This document shows, in pieces, positions 1 to 8,056 of a stretch of DNA of 64,000 nt. The position numbers and the translations under genes were made by a program. The DNA is from Parabacteroides chinchillae (GTDB taxonomy: Bacteria > Bacteroidota > Bacteroidia > Bacteroidales > Tannerellaceae): assembly GCF_900108035.1 (NCBI RefSeq), contig NZ_FNVS01000007.1, positions 62,001 through 126,000 of the forward strand, read 5' to 3'. Under the pieces are notes generated by a model. That model searched no databases. It worked only from the letters and a program-made list of their open reading frames with translations, and was not told the origin of the DNA. The first letter of the stretch is position 1, and each line of letters starts with the position of its first letter.

Positions 1-43
1 GTCCGGCATGGAGGTGGCAGACCGAATTTTGAAAAGTAAGGCT

Positions 44-424
44 CTATTCACCGCATGGGTCAAAGTCAAGTCCCTCAAAGGCTTCAAGCAGAGTGCCGAC
101 CATGGACTCCGCGTCCTCCATGTCGGCTACAATATCCGAGATATGGTATGGCGCACCGTTCTTGCCGTGTCCGTCATCGCCAATCCAGAGATATGCTTCC
201 TCATCGGGGTCATAGTTCTCGTAATATTCTCTCACTGACTTTATCAAAGTATCGGGGTCGGCATATCTCATTTCAGCCGAGAAATTAAAATCCTGCCCTG
301 CCTTTGTGTATTGCGAGAACTCAAACAGCCATAAATCAGTGTCGCGGTATTTTTCAGTATGGACGTGCCAGCCGTTAGCTTCGGCACATTCGGTTATCTT
401 GTCGATTATATCTTGTATATCCAT
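44..424 (-). CDS. Hypothetical acidic ICE accessory protein, 126 aa
   Basis: I do not recognise the family. The protein is soluble, acidic and rich in Asp, Glu and Tyr, with no signal peptide or membrane segment. I chose the ATG at 424 (MDIQDIIDKI), which opens a regular helix. An in-frame ATG at 481 overlaps the stop of the upstream gene as ATGA, but using it would translate through a strong hairpin (441-469), so the longer form (145 aa) is less likely. It is the last gene of a leftward run of four tightly packed genes starting at 1327. Such small acidic proteins are common next to ParB and antirestriction genes in Bacteroidales ICEs. A role in element maintenance or host-defence evasion is only a guess. 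Confidence 0.7.
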   Translation of the reverse strand: MDIQDIIDKITECAEANGWHVHTEKYRDTDLWLFEFSQYTKAGQDFNFSAEMRYADPDTLIKSVREYYENYDPDEEAYLWIGDDGHGKNGAPYHISDIVADMEDAESMVGTLLEAFEGLDFDPCGE

Positions 425-440
425 ATTCTTACGGTGTAAT

Positions 441-469
441 GTCAGCCGTGGCACAACACCACGGCTGAC
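441..469. other. Perfect 11-bp inter-cistron hairpin
   Basis: GTCAGCCGTGG at 441-451 pairs exactly with CCACGGCTGAC at 459-469 around a 7-nt loop. There is no T-tract on either side, so it is not a classical terminator. It sits between the stop at 478 and the preferred ATG at 424. It may set the relative expression or mRNA stability of the last cistron. Confidence 0.6.
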
Positions 470-477
470 GTGTTCGG

Positions 478-840
478 TCAATCATAGAGGCGGTTCAAGA
501 AGTCTTGAAGCCTCGGGTCGCTTATCTGCCCTATGGGGCATGGGGTGAAATACGGCATTTGTATCACTCGGATAATGCCGAAGCCTTGTTTGCGATAGTC
601 AAGTTCGACATCGGCAAGTTCGTTGAGCGACACATAGCCGTATTCATCTTCGCCGAGCCCGACCACTATGCAGTAAAGGATTGTATCGTCCCCCTCTTTG
701 CCTCCTTCAAGCACAAACCAACGGATATTTCCGATAGTGAATATCGCCACGCACACTGCGTCTCTCGCCTTGCCGTCCTGCGAGTACAGAGGATAGTCAT
801 TTATGGCTTCCTCAAATTTCGGTGTCAACAGTCTGTTCAT
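478..840 (-). CDS. DUF2958-like protein, 120 aa
   Basis: The sequence begins MNRLLTPKFEEAI, then PLYSQDGK, a W-F-V-L-E-G core followed by GDDTILYCIVVGLGEDEYGYVSL, and a late IGQI element. This is the pattern of DUF2958: an N-terminal LL(T/P)..LP..YSQ, a middle tW.v.EG....gd..lFGyv.g.e.E.GY.sL, and a C-terminal ELeDi-like stretch. The family is small, cytoplasmic and of unknown biochemical function, and is usually found on plasmids and ICEs beside ArdC, DUF3945 and ParB proteins. That is also its company here. Its stop overlaps the possible upstream start of the next gene (ATGA at 478-481), which suggests translational coupling. The family call is by eye. Confidence 0.75.
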   Translation of the reverse strand: MNRLLTPKFEEAINDYPLYSQDGKARDAVCVAIFTIGNIRWFVLEGGKEGDDTILYCIVVGLGEDEYGYVSLNELADVELDYRKQGFGIIRVIQMPYFTPCPIGQISDPRLQDFLNRLYD

Positions 841-842
841 AG

Positions 843-1010
843 TCAGTCAAATTCAATTTCATCTTCGTAAAGTTCAATCCTCGCGCCACTGCTTACCTCG
901 ATGATGAAGCGGTAGCCGTTCAGTCCTACGATTGTGCCACGGTGGTAGCCTCGCCACGGTGTCAGCAACTCGCACTGGCGTCCGTATTCGGGAAAATCGG
1001 TGTCGTTCAT
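843..1010 (-). CDS. Small SH3-like hypothetical protein, 55 aa
   Basis: This 55-residue protein starts MNDTDFPEYGRQ and ends EDEIEFD. Its start ATG (1008-1010) overlaps the stop of the upstream 106-aa gene as ATGA, and the next gene starts 2 nt after its stop, so it sits in a fully packed operon. The core (RGTIVGLNGYRFIIEVSSGARIE, given here only in outline) alternates short beta strands and tight turns, as in small SH3-like barrels. No signal peptide or catalytic motif is visible. The function is unknown. The start is secured by the overlap. Confidence 0.7.
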   Translation of the reverse strand: MNDTDFPEYGRQCELLTPWRGYHRGTIVGLNGYRFIIEVSSGARIELYEDEIEFD

Positions 1011-1327
1011 ACGCTTTTATCCTTTAGTTCCTTATATTCGGGGTCATAGATTTCATCGCCGTTCATCAGCGTGTCGTACATCATCGCCGCTCTCCGGGCT
1101 GCCGTTTCGTTTCGCTCGTCATAATAGCCGGTGCGATAGTTGACAGCAAGCTGACGGATATATGCCACGCACACCTTGAAAGCCTGCGACTGCAAATAGC
1201 GGTGCATTGTGGCGAGTGCCTTTCCTGTGTTGATTGCGGATTGCATTTTGCCGTTGACAAAGTTGTCAAACGCCACGACAAATTCCTTGTCGTTCTTGGA
1301 TATTGCTATTCCGTTATAATTTTCCAT
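1007..1327 (-). CDS. Hypothetical helical protein, 106 aa, first gene of the operon
   Basis: This is a mostly helical soluble protein (MENYNGIAIS to KELKDKSV) with no recognised domain. It is the promoter-proximal member of the four-gene leftward operon 1327-44 and its stop overlaps the next start by ATGA. About 120 nt of non-coding DNA separate its start from the inverted repeat at the end of the recombinase patch (1449). The genes in its operon are the kind found behind parB in Bacteroidales ICEs. I infer that this operon and parB at 4798 were neighbours before the recombinase/YcaO/Lgt patch was inserted. Confidence 0.7.
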   Translation of the reverse strand: MENYNGIAISKNDKEFVVAFDNFVNGKMQSAINTGKALATMHRYLQSQAFKVCVAYIRQLAVNYRTGYYDERNETAARRAAMMYDTLMNGDEIYDPEYKELKDKSV

Positions 1328-1448
1328 AGTGCATTTGTTTTAGATTGTTGCCTGATTGTAGATTGAGGGTTCGGATGTCACGTTGTAGATGTAGTTGCCA
1401 CAACGCTTATGCAAAGATTCTCATAAAAGATGTTATGAGAAGCGATAA

Positions 1449-1526
1449 ATTATGAGTAGTGGAACATGGAAATCATTGCAAACACCATCATTGGGTAAAA
1501 TACTTCTCCGTTCCACTGCTCATAAT
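1449..1526. repeat. 17-bp inverted repeat at the outer end of the recombinase patch
   Basis: ATTATGAGTAGTGGAAC (1449-1465) and GTTCCACTGCTCATAAT (1510-1526) are inverted copies with one G:T-type difference, separated by 44 bp. The right arm ends 4 bp before the stop codon of the recombinase at 1531. A palindromic recombination site at the end of a recombinase operon is expected for recombinase-in-trio (RIT) elements. A long-loop terminator for the same gene is the alternative, but no T-run follows the left arm on the minus strand. Confidence 0.6.
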
Positions 1527-1530
1527 ATTT

Positions 1531-2553
1531 TTATTTCCCTAAAGACTGAAGCCACGAAAGAAGGTTCTTATCCTTGTCCCATATTCTCTCGGGTACTGGC
1601 GTTGTTCCTCTATATGCCTTTTCCAAAGCCTCTCTTTTAGCTTTGGAATCAGCTCTTGCATAGATTTCAGTAGTCTGGATTGAGACATGTCCGAGTATAT
1701 CCCTGAGATAAACTATGTTTACCCCTTCTTGAAGCAAGTGCATGGCTCTTGAATGCCGAAAAGAATGTGGACTCACTCTTTCCGGTATTAGTCCGGGGTC
1801 TATCATTCGGGCGTGATTTGCATAAGTTTTCACGATAAAGCTTATACCTTCCCTTGTAAGTTTTCTTCCCTGACTGTTTCTGAAAAGGGGAACATCAAGA
1901 GGTGCTGTTGGATAATGGTTCTCTTTCAGGTACTCCTTCAAAAGTTCGACCTGCTGTTCTGAAAGCGGGACGATCCGGGCCTTACGGCCTTTCCCGACAA
2001 TTTTTACAGTATAAGGTTTTGATTCTATTCTAAGGCTTCCGAGCGTCAAGTCAGCCATTTCTTGAACACGCGCACCTGTATCATACATCAGGGACAAAAG
2101 TGCCTGATGGCGCCGTCCCTGTCGGGTGGATGTTTCCGGTTGAGAAAGAAGAAGTTTGATTCCCTCTATCGTAAGATACTCGATAGCTTTTTTCTCCTGA
2201 TTCAATTTCGGGATGGAGCATATGGTCTGCCATTTGTCAAGGGATTCCACCGCAGGGACTTGGAGGTATTTGCAGAAGGAACATATGGCTGCGAGCCTTT
2301 GGTTCCTTGTCTGGGGCGAGACGGACCGCTCCTCGATCAGCCATCTCAGGAAGCTTACGACATTCTCTTTTACAAGATGCTTAAGCTTCAATTTTTCCAC
2401 CGGGATATGTTTCTTCTCGTCCATGTATCTGATGAAGTCAATGAAAGCTTTCCTGTAAGAAGCTACAGTATTTGGGCTTACATTGCGCTCGTGAGGGAGA
2501 TACTGTGAGAAATACCGGGTTATGTGGAATGCGAAGTCTGTGGTTGTCTTCAT
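1531..2553 (-). CDS. Tyrosine recombinase (last gene of a RIT-like pair), 340 aa
   Basis: This is a full-length site-specific recombinase. The N-terminal SAM-like core-binding domain is at about 10-105. The catalytic domain at about 130-330 has TGARVQEM (Arg I), SPHSFRHSRAMHLLQ (His-x-x-Arg), LGHVSIQTTEIY (His/Trp box and the nucleophilic Tyr). All the classical catalytic residues are present. Its start ATG (2551-2553) overlaps the stop of an upstream recombinase fragment as ATGA. That layout is typical of recombinase-in-trio elements and Tn554-type tnpA/tnpB pairs. A 17-bp inverted repeat lies directly behind it (1449-1526). The gene looks intact, but its upstream partner is truncated, so the element is probably dead. 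Confidence 0.85.
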   Translation of the reverse strand: MKTTTDFAFHITRYFSQYLPHERNVSPNTVASYRKAFIDFIRYMDEKKHIPVEKLKLKHLVKENVVSFLRWLIEERSVSPQTRNQRLAAICSFCKYLQVPAVESLDKWQTICSIPKLNQEKKAIEYLTIEGIKLLLSQPETSTRQGRRHQALLSLMYDTGARVQEMADLTLGSLRIESKPYTVKIVGKGRKARIVPLSEQQVELLKEYLKENHYPTAPLDVPLFRNSQGRKLTREGISFIVKTYANHARMIDPGLIPERVSPHSFRHSRAMHLLQEGVNIVYLRDILGHVSIQTTEIYARADSKAKREALEKAYRGTTPVPERIWDKDKNLLSWLQSLGK

Positions 2554-2835
2554 AATCTGCTGGTTTTAGGGAAGACAAACTCATTTATAGAAGAGACACG
2601 GTCTTCTATATCCGGGAACATTGACAAGGTCAGCCTGACATAATATTCTGTTGAAGAAGGTTTCATATGTCCCAGACTTGATGAAAGGATGGGAAGGGCC
2701 GTATAGATGTCAATACCTTCATCCGACATTTTAGCAAGTGCATGAGTCGCGGATGTATGTCTGAGAGAGTGAACTGTTGGTCCTATTGACCTCCCCTGAA
2801 GCTCAATGCCAGCATCCTCGCAGCTTCGGTAAAAG
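2550..2835 (-). pseudogene. Tyrosine recombinase, C-terminal fragment (5' truncated)
   Basis: Translating the minus strand gives a clear catalytic C-terminus: GPTVHSLRHTSATHALA (His-x-x-Arg box), then SSLGHMKPSSTEYYV with the Tyr nucleophile, ending FPKTSRL at the TGA that overlaps the next recombinase start. The first two thirds, including Arg I, are missing. Upstream of about 2835 the sequence switches to a YcaO-family gene on the other strand. No start codon in a reasonable position remains. It is the remnant of the middle gene of a recombinase trio; the first gene is gone. The exact breakpoint lies between roughly 2825 and 2845. Confidence 0.8.
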
Positions 2836-3572
2836 AATCGGTAGACAATTTAGTAAAATTGTTTACCAATATGGGGCACGAAGTATTCATAAGAGATGTA
2901 TCGGTTCTTGGCTTTCCCTCATATTACGTATTTATTCCCAACGTCTCGATATTTGGGAGAAAAACATATGAAGATGCTTCTAATACAATGACTCTATTAG
3001 ATACGATTGAGCAAGATGCTATAGAAGACTTATTTTTCCCTACTTCTAAATTTATTGATGATAAGAGTATCATCCGTAAATTATTAAATGCTATTGCTCC
3101 TAACAGAGAGGATACTTTCAAAGATGTAATGATGCAGGAGGTTCTGAAGTTAAAATTTGATCCAAGTTTTTATTGGTCAAAAATACCCGTCAGTTTCTTT
3201 TTGACATTATTTTGCTTTGTGTTAGAAGAATATACGAATGCTAAAAAGTATTTGAAGTTATATATAGAAGAGACTGGCAATGAAGAAGATGACTATTATC
3301 TTAAGATATTGTCATACTTCAATCTCCTTGAAAAAGGAGATAACGAAAAAATACTGAATGAAATCCCTGATGAGATTTTACAAGATTTTTCAAGTACAAA
3401 AAATATTTTTTCAAATATAACGTTGCCAAATTGTCCAAATTGTGAAGATTGCTTGTTAAAGGATAATTGTCAAACAAGACCTAACTTTAACATAGCGTTG
3501 AAGTTAAACAATAAAATGGATAGAACACTTAACCAATCAAACCTTCGAGTTTTGTTTGAGAGCGAAATATAA
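2832..3572 (+). pseudogene. YcaO-family protein, C-terminal part (5' truncated)
   Basis: The reading frame shows the YcaO C-terminal signature: GHEVFIRDVSVLGFPSYYVF followed by IPNVS, the counterpart of the family's G.dvy.rDvs.lg.Pa..v.vPg. The catalytic ATP-binding region, normally about 300 residues further upstream, is absent. The frame runs straight back into antisense recombinase DNA with no ATG; only a TTG (2859) or an ATG (2871) could start it. The tail has a Cys cluster (CPNCEDCLLKDNC). YcaO proteins activate peptide backbone amides with ATP in azoline/thioamide RiPP synthesis. This remnant cannot do that. It is A+T-rich compared with the ICE genes and lies 24 bp upstream of lgt, in the same direction. 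Confidence 0.75.
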
Positions 3573-3596
3573 CCCTTATTAAAAAATAATATTCAA

Positions 3597-4427
3597 ATGA
3601 TTGATTTATCTATCATATGGAATCCGGATCCGGTTATTTTTAACTTAGGTTCCTATCCAGTAAGGTGGTATAGTTTCTTTTGGGTTGTGGCAATAGTCTG
3701 CGCTACTTTGGTAGTTAGTAGGATATTTAAGGAGAAGAACTATTCTGAAGAAGATTTTTCTCGACTATTTATTTATTCCTTTTTAGGAATATTTATAGGT
3801 GCGCGATTAGGACATTGTGTTTTCTATGATGCTTCTTATTACATAGAACATCCATTGGAAGCAATCTTGCCAATTAAATTTTATCCTGATAATAATTGGA
3901 AATTTGTGGGATATGCAGGTTTAGCAAGTCATGGAGGAACACTTGGATTACTATTTGCATTATACCTATTTTGCAAAAGGACCAAAATAAAATTCTTAAA
4001 TATTTTGGATATAATCGCAGTCGCGGCTCCGTTAGCTGCTGGATTCATAAGAATTGCCAATTTTATGAATTCTGAAATAATAGGGACAGAGACAACTTTA
4101 CCGTGGGGCACTGTTTTTGTTCAGGTTGATAATGTCGTTCGACATCCAGCTCAATTATATGAGGCCATCGCATATTTTTTCTTTTTTGTGCTAATTTGGA
4201 CACTCTATCGTTATCATAAAAAAAATGCAGTTAAACCAGGATTTTATTTTGGATTATGCATATTTTTGATTTTTACATTCCGTTTTTTTATAGAATTTAT
4301 TAAAGAACGCCAAGTCGAATTTGAAGCGGATATGACTTTTGACATGGGGCAAATATTAAGTGTGCCATTTATGTTGTTGGGATTTTATTTTCTCATAAGA
4401 GCTGGTAATTTAAAAAAAATATTTTAA
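3597..4427 (+). CDS. lgt: Prolipoprotein diacylglyceryl transferase (mobile copy), 276 aa
   Basis: Lgt transfers diacylglyceryl from phosphatidylglycerol to the lipobox cysteine of prolipoproteins in the inner membrane. Visible family features are seven hydrophobic segments; the N-terminal GSYPVRWYSFFW; GARLGHCVFYD at about 75; LASHGGTLG at about 110 with the key His-Gly-Gly; RIANFMNSEIIG at about 155 (Lgt signature RxxNFxNxE); RHPAQLYEA at about 185; and the C-terminal FRFFIEFIKERQ. The length is normal. It is intact although its YcaO neighbour is beheaded. Since lgt is an essential chromosomal gene, a second A+T-rich copy beside YcaO suggests it once served a dedicated lipidated product. 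A perfect hairpin terminator follows at 4452. Confidence 0.93.
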   Translation: MIDLSIIWNPDPVIFNLGSYPVRWYSFFWVVAIVCATLVVSRIFKEKNYSEEDFSRLFIYSFLGIFIGARLGHCVFYDASYYIEHPLEAILPIKFYPDNNWKFVGYAGLASHGGTLGLLFALYLFCKRTKIKFLNILDIIAVAAPLAAGFIRIANFMNSEIIGTETTLPWGTVFVQVDNVVRHPAQLYEAIAYFFFFVLIWTLYRYHKKNAVKPGFYFGLCIFLIFTFRFFIEFIKERQVEFEADMTFDMGQILSVPFMLLGFYFLIRAGNLKKIF

Positions 4428-4451
4428 TATCAACCCTTTTAATTCATATTC

Positions 4452-4492
4452 AAAGAAGAGGCTGTCTAACATTGTTAGACAGCCTCTTCTTT
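4452..4492. terminator. Intrinsic terminator after lgt
   Basis: A perfect 19-bp stem (arms 4452-4470 and 4474-4492) closes on a 3-nt loop. It has a G+C-rich centre (GAGGCTGTC) and flanking A and T runs, so it can act in both directions. It lies 25 bp after the lgt stop. The rest of 4493-4714 is A+T-rich and shows nothing I can name. Confidence 0.85.
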
Positions 4493-4714
4493 CAAATTTG
4501 CATAAAAAGAAATAATATTGAATCATATACGGTATCTAATGTAGCTTTTCTACCAGTCTATTCACTATGTAATATAATTTGATTAAAATGTTATATCTGC
4601 ATACAAGCTCTTGGATATCCAAATTTTATTTTTTTGTTTAATAATTACAACTTACCCCTCGGTAGTCCATCTCTTAGTTTTTGAATTGTAGTTTTTGTTT
4701 ATAATATTCGATAA

Positions 4715-4746
4715 GCGGCTTTTGGACGGTGACGTGCAAAAGCCGC
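4715..4746 (-). terminator. Hairpin downstream of parB
   Basis: GCGGCTTTTG (4715-4724) and CAAAAGCCGC (4737-4746) form a perfect 10-bp stem with a 12-nt loop, about 50 bp beyond the stop of the parB-like gene. It probably ends or stabilises that transcript. It may also mark the edge of the ICE backbone next to the recombinase/YcaO/Lgt patch. Confidence 0.6.
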
Positions 4747-4797
4747 CCCGCGCCTCTCGGCATGGGGTGGCTTGCTCAAACATAGGGGCTTGTCGCT

Positions 4798-6648
4798 TTA
4801 TGCAACAGCTTCTTCGCAGTACCTTTCTTCTTCTTCGGTCAAAATCGCTTCGGCTTCTTCTTCCGTTGGTTCGTATTGGATAGCCTCGGTCTCTGCCTCG
4901 GAAATGTCGGGAGTAGCTTCTTCCGTGGTAGGTTCAGCTTCCGGCATAGGTTCTTGTGGTGTGTCCTCGGCTTCCGGCTCGGTTGGTTCGGGTTCGGTAT
5001 CTTTGGCGAGTAGAGCCTTGCGTTCCTCGATACGTTGGTGTCGCTTCTCATAAACATCGTTGTACTCGGCTTCGATGTTGGCGAGTTCTTCCGGCATATG
5101 CTTCTTGGCGAAAGAGAGCAGGAGGTCGGCAATAGCGTTATCACGATACGCACCCTTGAAATTGTCAATCAGAAAATCCCTGCGGATTATCGCCTTTGTC
5201 TTGGCGTTGAGATTGGCGAGGATTGACATTTTCTCGCTGTCGTTGAGTGCGCTGTGAGACTTGCGGTCGGTCAGTCCGACGGCTTCGTAATGCTCTTTGC
5301 GGAGCGATGAGAGCAGGAAGAAATATATCATTTTGTCCTCGTCCTGCGAGAACTTTGTCTCGGTGATGTCGGCTTCGAGGATTTTCTTCTTTGTGTCCTC
5401 GATTGTACGCTCCACGGCTATCTCCTTGTTGCGTTTGTCCTTTGCCTCCAACTTGGCGATTTCGGCTTTTGGATTATTGCCGTTCTCGCTCGGTTTGGCA
5501 GTTACAGCCATATATCCGAGCGACACATCATTGCGCCCGATTGTGATGTATAGGGAGATTTCTCCTGCCTCGGCTTTTGCCGTGATGTCGGCACACTTTT
5601 CCCTATGTGCTTCCACTCTGCCCTCGTATGCCTTTACAGCCTCGGCATATTCGTCCTCGGTGTCGAAGCGGTCGGATTGGGGTGCGATAGGTTCGCAGGG
5701 GTATGGTGTCAGATAGCCACTTAGTTTTTCAATGTCATAGCCCATTTCAGTGAGCAGTGCGTTTACCCTCTCGTTTAGGTCATATTCGGAGTGGCAGAAA
5801 TTGGCGGTGGGGTGTTCGTTCAGCATTTCAACCGCCTTGTCGGTAAGATAGCCGATGTGTTTCTCACGGAGACAAGAGGGATTGGAACAGTTGCCCTCAC
5901 AGCCGTCCTCGCAGAACAGCAGAAGATTTATGGTGTTGAAAGGGCATGAGGCACACGCCGATTTGTCGAAGCGGTAACGGCTGAGGTCGGTAGTGTAGTT
6001 TTGCTCTATGAGCCGTGCCACATTGGAGGCGTTCATTCCTCGCCAATTATTGTAGGTCACTCCGTCTTTGAGGTGGGAGTTGTAAACATCGGTCTGTATG
6101 TCAACTCCGTAACGGCTTATCTCGGTAGCCACCGCCACCGTGATTTCCTCGGTGTCAATCAGCCGTGCGATTTCGGGTATGAGGTTCGTGAGCTTTATTC
6201 GGGTGCGGATATAGGTCTCGCTCTTGCCTATTTGCGTGGCGAGTGTAGCATAGTCGTAGCGTCCGCTGTCGATTGCAGCCTTTAACGTCTCGGCTTCTTC
6301 CATGGGCGTGATGTCTTGGCGGTGCAGGTTCTCCGCAATAGCCTTTTCCTCAGCTTCATCATCGGAAAGGTCAGTATAGACGGTTGCCTTGATGTCCTCT
6401 TTCCCTGCTATGAGGGAGGCGCGGTATCTTCGCTCGCCATACACGATTTCGTAGCGGTCGGTGCCGGCGATTGGTCGCACACCTATCGCGTGGAGAATAC
6501 CTTGACGGCTGATAGAGTCAGCGAGTTCGGTGAGGCTTTGCTCGTCGAAATTCTTACGGGGGTTGTAGTGGCTCGGCTGAATGAGAGCGAGGGAGATTGT
6601 GGCTTCCTGTACGTTGGCGGTGTTGGTCTGAATTGCTGTTGCTTCCAT
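4798..6648 (-). CDS. ParB/Spo0J-type nuclease-fold protein, 616 aa
   Basis: The N-terminal third is a canonical ParB region: SHYNPRKNFDEQSLTELADSI (shortened here), YEIVYGERRYRAS at about residue 70 (the GERR box), AIAENLHRQDITPMEEA, then a helix-turn-helix (LATQIGKSETYIRTRIKL). A Cys-rich stretch follows (CASCPF, CEDGCEGNC, SNPSC) and a long charged tail made mostly of Pro, Glu and Ala. I start it at ATG 6648 (MEATAIQ); the longer frame would need a TTG at 6741. ICE ParB-like proteins of this size are usually solitary, and the ParA homologue of this element lies 38 kb away at 44224. Roles in partition, nicking or transcription control are possible. Confidence 0.85.
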   Translation of the reverse strand: MEATAIQTNTANVQEATISLALIQPSHYNPRKNFDEQSLTELADSISRQGILHAIGVRPIAGTDRYEIVYGERRYRASLIAGKEDIKATVYTDLSDDEAEEKAIAENLHRQDITPMEEAETLKAAIDSGRYDYATLATQIGKSETYIRTRIKLTNLIPEIARLIDTEEITVAVATEISRYGVDIQTDVYNSHLKDGVTYNNWRGMNASNVARLIEQNYTTDLSRYRFDKSACASCPFNTINLLLFCEDGCEGNCSNPSCLREKHIGYLTDKAVEMLNEHPTANFCHSEYDLNERVNALLTEMGYDIEKLSGYLTPYPCEPIAPQSDRFDTEDEYAEAVKAYEGRVEAHREKCADITAKAEAGEISLYITIGRNDVSLGYMAVTAKPSENGNNPKAEIAKLEAKDKRNKEIAVERTIEDTKKKILEADITETKFSQDEDKMIYFFLLSSLRKEHYEAVGLTDRKSHSALNDSEKMSILANLNAKTKAIIRRDFLIDNFKGAYRDNAIADLLLSFAKKHMPEELANIEAEYNDVYEKRHQRIEERKALLAKDTEPEPTEPEAEDTPQEPMPEAEPTTEEATPDISEAETEAIQYEPTEEEAEAILTEEEERYCEEAVA

Positions 6649-6955
6649 AATTTGAGAGTTTTTAGATGTTTGAGTTTTTTGTTTTTCCCTTTTGTTTGAA
6701 GCCTTGTGGCTTCTCGCGTCCGGGGGATTTTTTCGATACAATCAAGACGGAGGGCACAGGGAGCGCAAGGCAAGTGTGGCAAGTGAAAAAATACGGAATA
6801 CCCGATTTGGCACAAATCGTGGAAGGCTGCCGGATTTTTTCATGCAGCCAAGCCGAAGGCGGTCGCTTGCCGGCACCACCGCCCGCCGTTACTTCGTAGC
6901 GAAAAACCAACGGACGCAGAAGCCGCAAGTAATCAAAGAATAAGAAAAGAATAAG

Positions 6956-6986
6956 TTGCATTAATGAATCCCTTGTGTTAATTTTG
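6956..6986 (+). promoter_or_regulatory. Bacteroidetes promoter for the CHAT-like gene
   Basis: TTG at 6957 and TAATTTTG (6979-6986) match the Bacteroidetes -33/-7 pattern with about 20 nt spacing. The ATG follows at 7001, so the leader is very short. The 300 bp between parB and this gene otherwise show only a weak hairpin around 6809 and nothing else I recognise. Confidence 0.6.
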
Positions 6987-7000
6987 CAAAAAATACTCCT

Positions 7001-7780
7001 ATGAAAGATGTTGAAATTGAAAGGACAGGAATTGTTATTATAGAATGGCTCAGACCAGAAGATCCCAAACTGGGACAAGAATTGTATAACGATATAAAAT
7101 ACAAAGAAACTGAAGACGGCAGTTATTTTGTAACATTGTATTCAGTATCGAATAAGGTTGAGTTTACAAATACCCTTCAGAAAATAATTGATTCTATAAA
7201 GGAGGGAACACTTCTTACATTACATATAGTTGCACATGGGTGTGAAGATGGCTTAGGTACAGATTTGGGTAATTTTGTGGATTGGAAAGAATTATTCTCG
7301 TACACGAGACAACTTAATATAATTCTGCAAAATACATTATTACTTGTTCTTTCGTCTTGTGTTGGAGGAGGGATACTCTCATACATTGAACCGGAAAAAA
7401 GAGCTCCTTATATGGCATTTATAGCCAACACACGATCAGTTTTAATTAAAGATGCACGAAATGGTTTTCCTCTGTTTTATAAAGATTATAGAACTCCGTT
7501 AGATTTTCATGAGGCTCTTTTAAGGCTAAATGGATCAATCGATTTTACAGAGGAGATTGAACCAGGTGTAAAAAAGACAGAATTTTTTATTATGTCTGCT
7601 TCACATACTTTTGACGAAGTGTTTAATCCTGATAGAGATATAAAGCATTTCAATTCTGTTGTAGATAAAATTATGCCCCCTAATCCTCTTATTCCTCAAG
7701 AGTTGAGGCTGGAAAAGGCACGAGAATTGTTTATTGCAGAAGGTAAACGATTAAAACCATATTTCATGTTCCAAAAGTGA
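7001..7780 (+). CDS. Caspase/CHAT-fold-like protein, 259 aa
   Basis: No close family comes to mind, but the core fits the caspase-like His-Cys dyad. LLTLHIVAHG puts His79 after a hydrophobic strand and before Gly80; NTLLLVLSSCVGGG puts Cys120 at the end of a second strand, as in CHAT proteins (hh.haHG ... hhLSaC.gg). There is no signal peptide, membrane span or partner domain. It stands alone on the plus strand between parB and the H1-like gene, has its own promoter, and is much richer in A+T than its neighbours. This suggests independently acquired cargo. CHAT proteases often act in anti-phage or cell-suicide systems, but no sensor or gasdermin-like partner is adjacent. The activity is inferred, not shown. 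Confidence 0.65.
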   Translation: MKDVEIERTGIVIIEWLRPEDPKLGQELYNDIKYKETEDGSYFVTLYSVSNKVEFTNTLQKIIDSIKEGTLLTLHIVAHGCEDGLGTDLGNFVDWKELFSYTRQLNIILQNTLLLVLSSCVGGGILSYIEPEKRAPYMAFIANTRSVLIKDARNGFPLFYKDYRTPLDFHEALLRLNGSIDFTEEIEPGVKKTEFFIMSASHTFDEVFNPDRDIKHFNSVVDKIMPPNPLIPQELRLEKARELFIAEGKRLKPYFMFQK

Positions 7781-7849
7781 AAATCCCCATGCTCACGCAC
7801 AGGGAGTCCCGGTTTTTGACAGCAAAGAAATTGTCCTATCGAGGGCGGA

Positions 7850-8035
7850 TTATTCAGCCTTGTTATTGGCGGCTTCCAGCGAGAGTTTGCGGAAGCGTTT
7901 GAGCAACGGCTCCAGTTCGAGGGAAGCACGACGAGCGCGGAGTCCGGCGGCCTTGTTGCCCTTGTCGAGCTGGGAGGCGGCGTCTTTCTGGAATGTAGAT
8001 GTGAGTTTTTCGATCTGATCAAGTAGTTCTTTCAT
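7850..8035 (-). CDS. Histone H1-like protein, 61 aa
   Basis: This is a short helical protein starting MKELLDQIEKLTSTF, with a basic Ala/Lys/Arg-rich middle (GNKAAGLRARRASLELE) and a basic end. It matches the small Bacteroidetes proteins annotated as histone H1-like (Hc1-type), which have a conserved G-N-K-A-A-G-x-R-A-R-x-A-S-L-E-L core. These bind DNA non-specifically. It is the last gene of the leftward primase operon (11096 to 7850), 21 bp behind its neighbour, and converges with the CHAT-like gene. Such genes are typical passengers in Bacteroidales ICEs. Confidence 0.8.
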   Translation of the reverse strand: MKELLDQIEKLTSTFQKDAASQLDKGNKAAGLRARRASLELEPLLKRFRKLSLEAANNKAE

Positions 8036-8056
8036 CGTTGTATTCAGTTTTGGGAT

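Noticed and set aside
1452-1640. Short plus-strand ORF across the inverted repeat
   Set aside because: It reads through the repeat arm and the recombinase C-terminus antisense; no supporting signal.
4798-6741. Longer ParB start at 6741
   Set aside because: It needs a TTG and adds a basic, low-complexity leader; ATG 6648 directly precedes the ParB domain.
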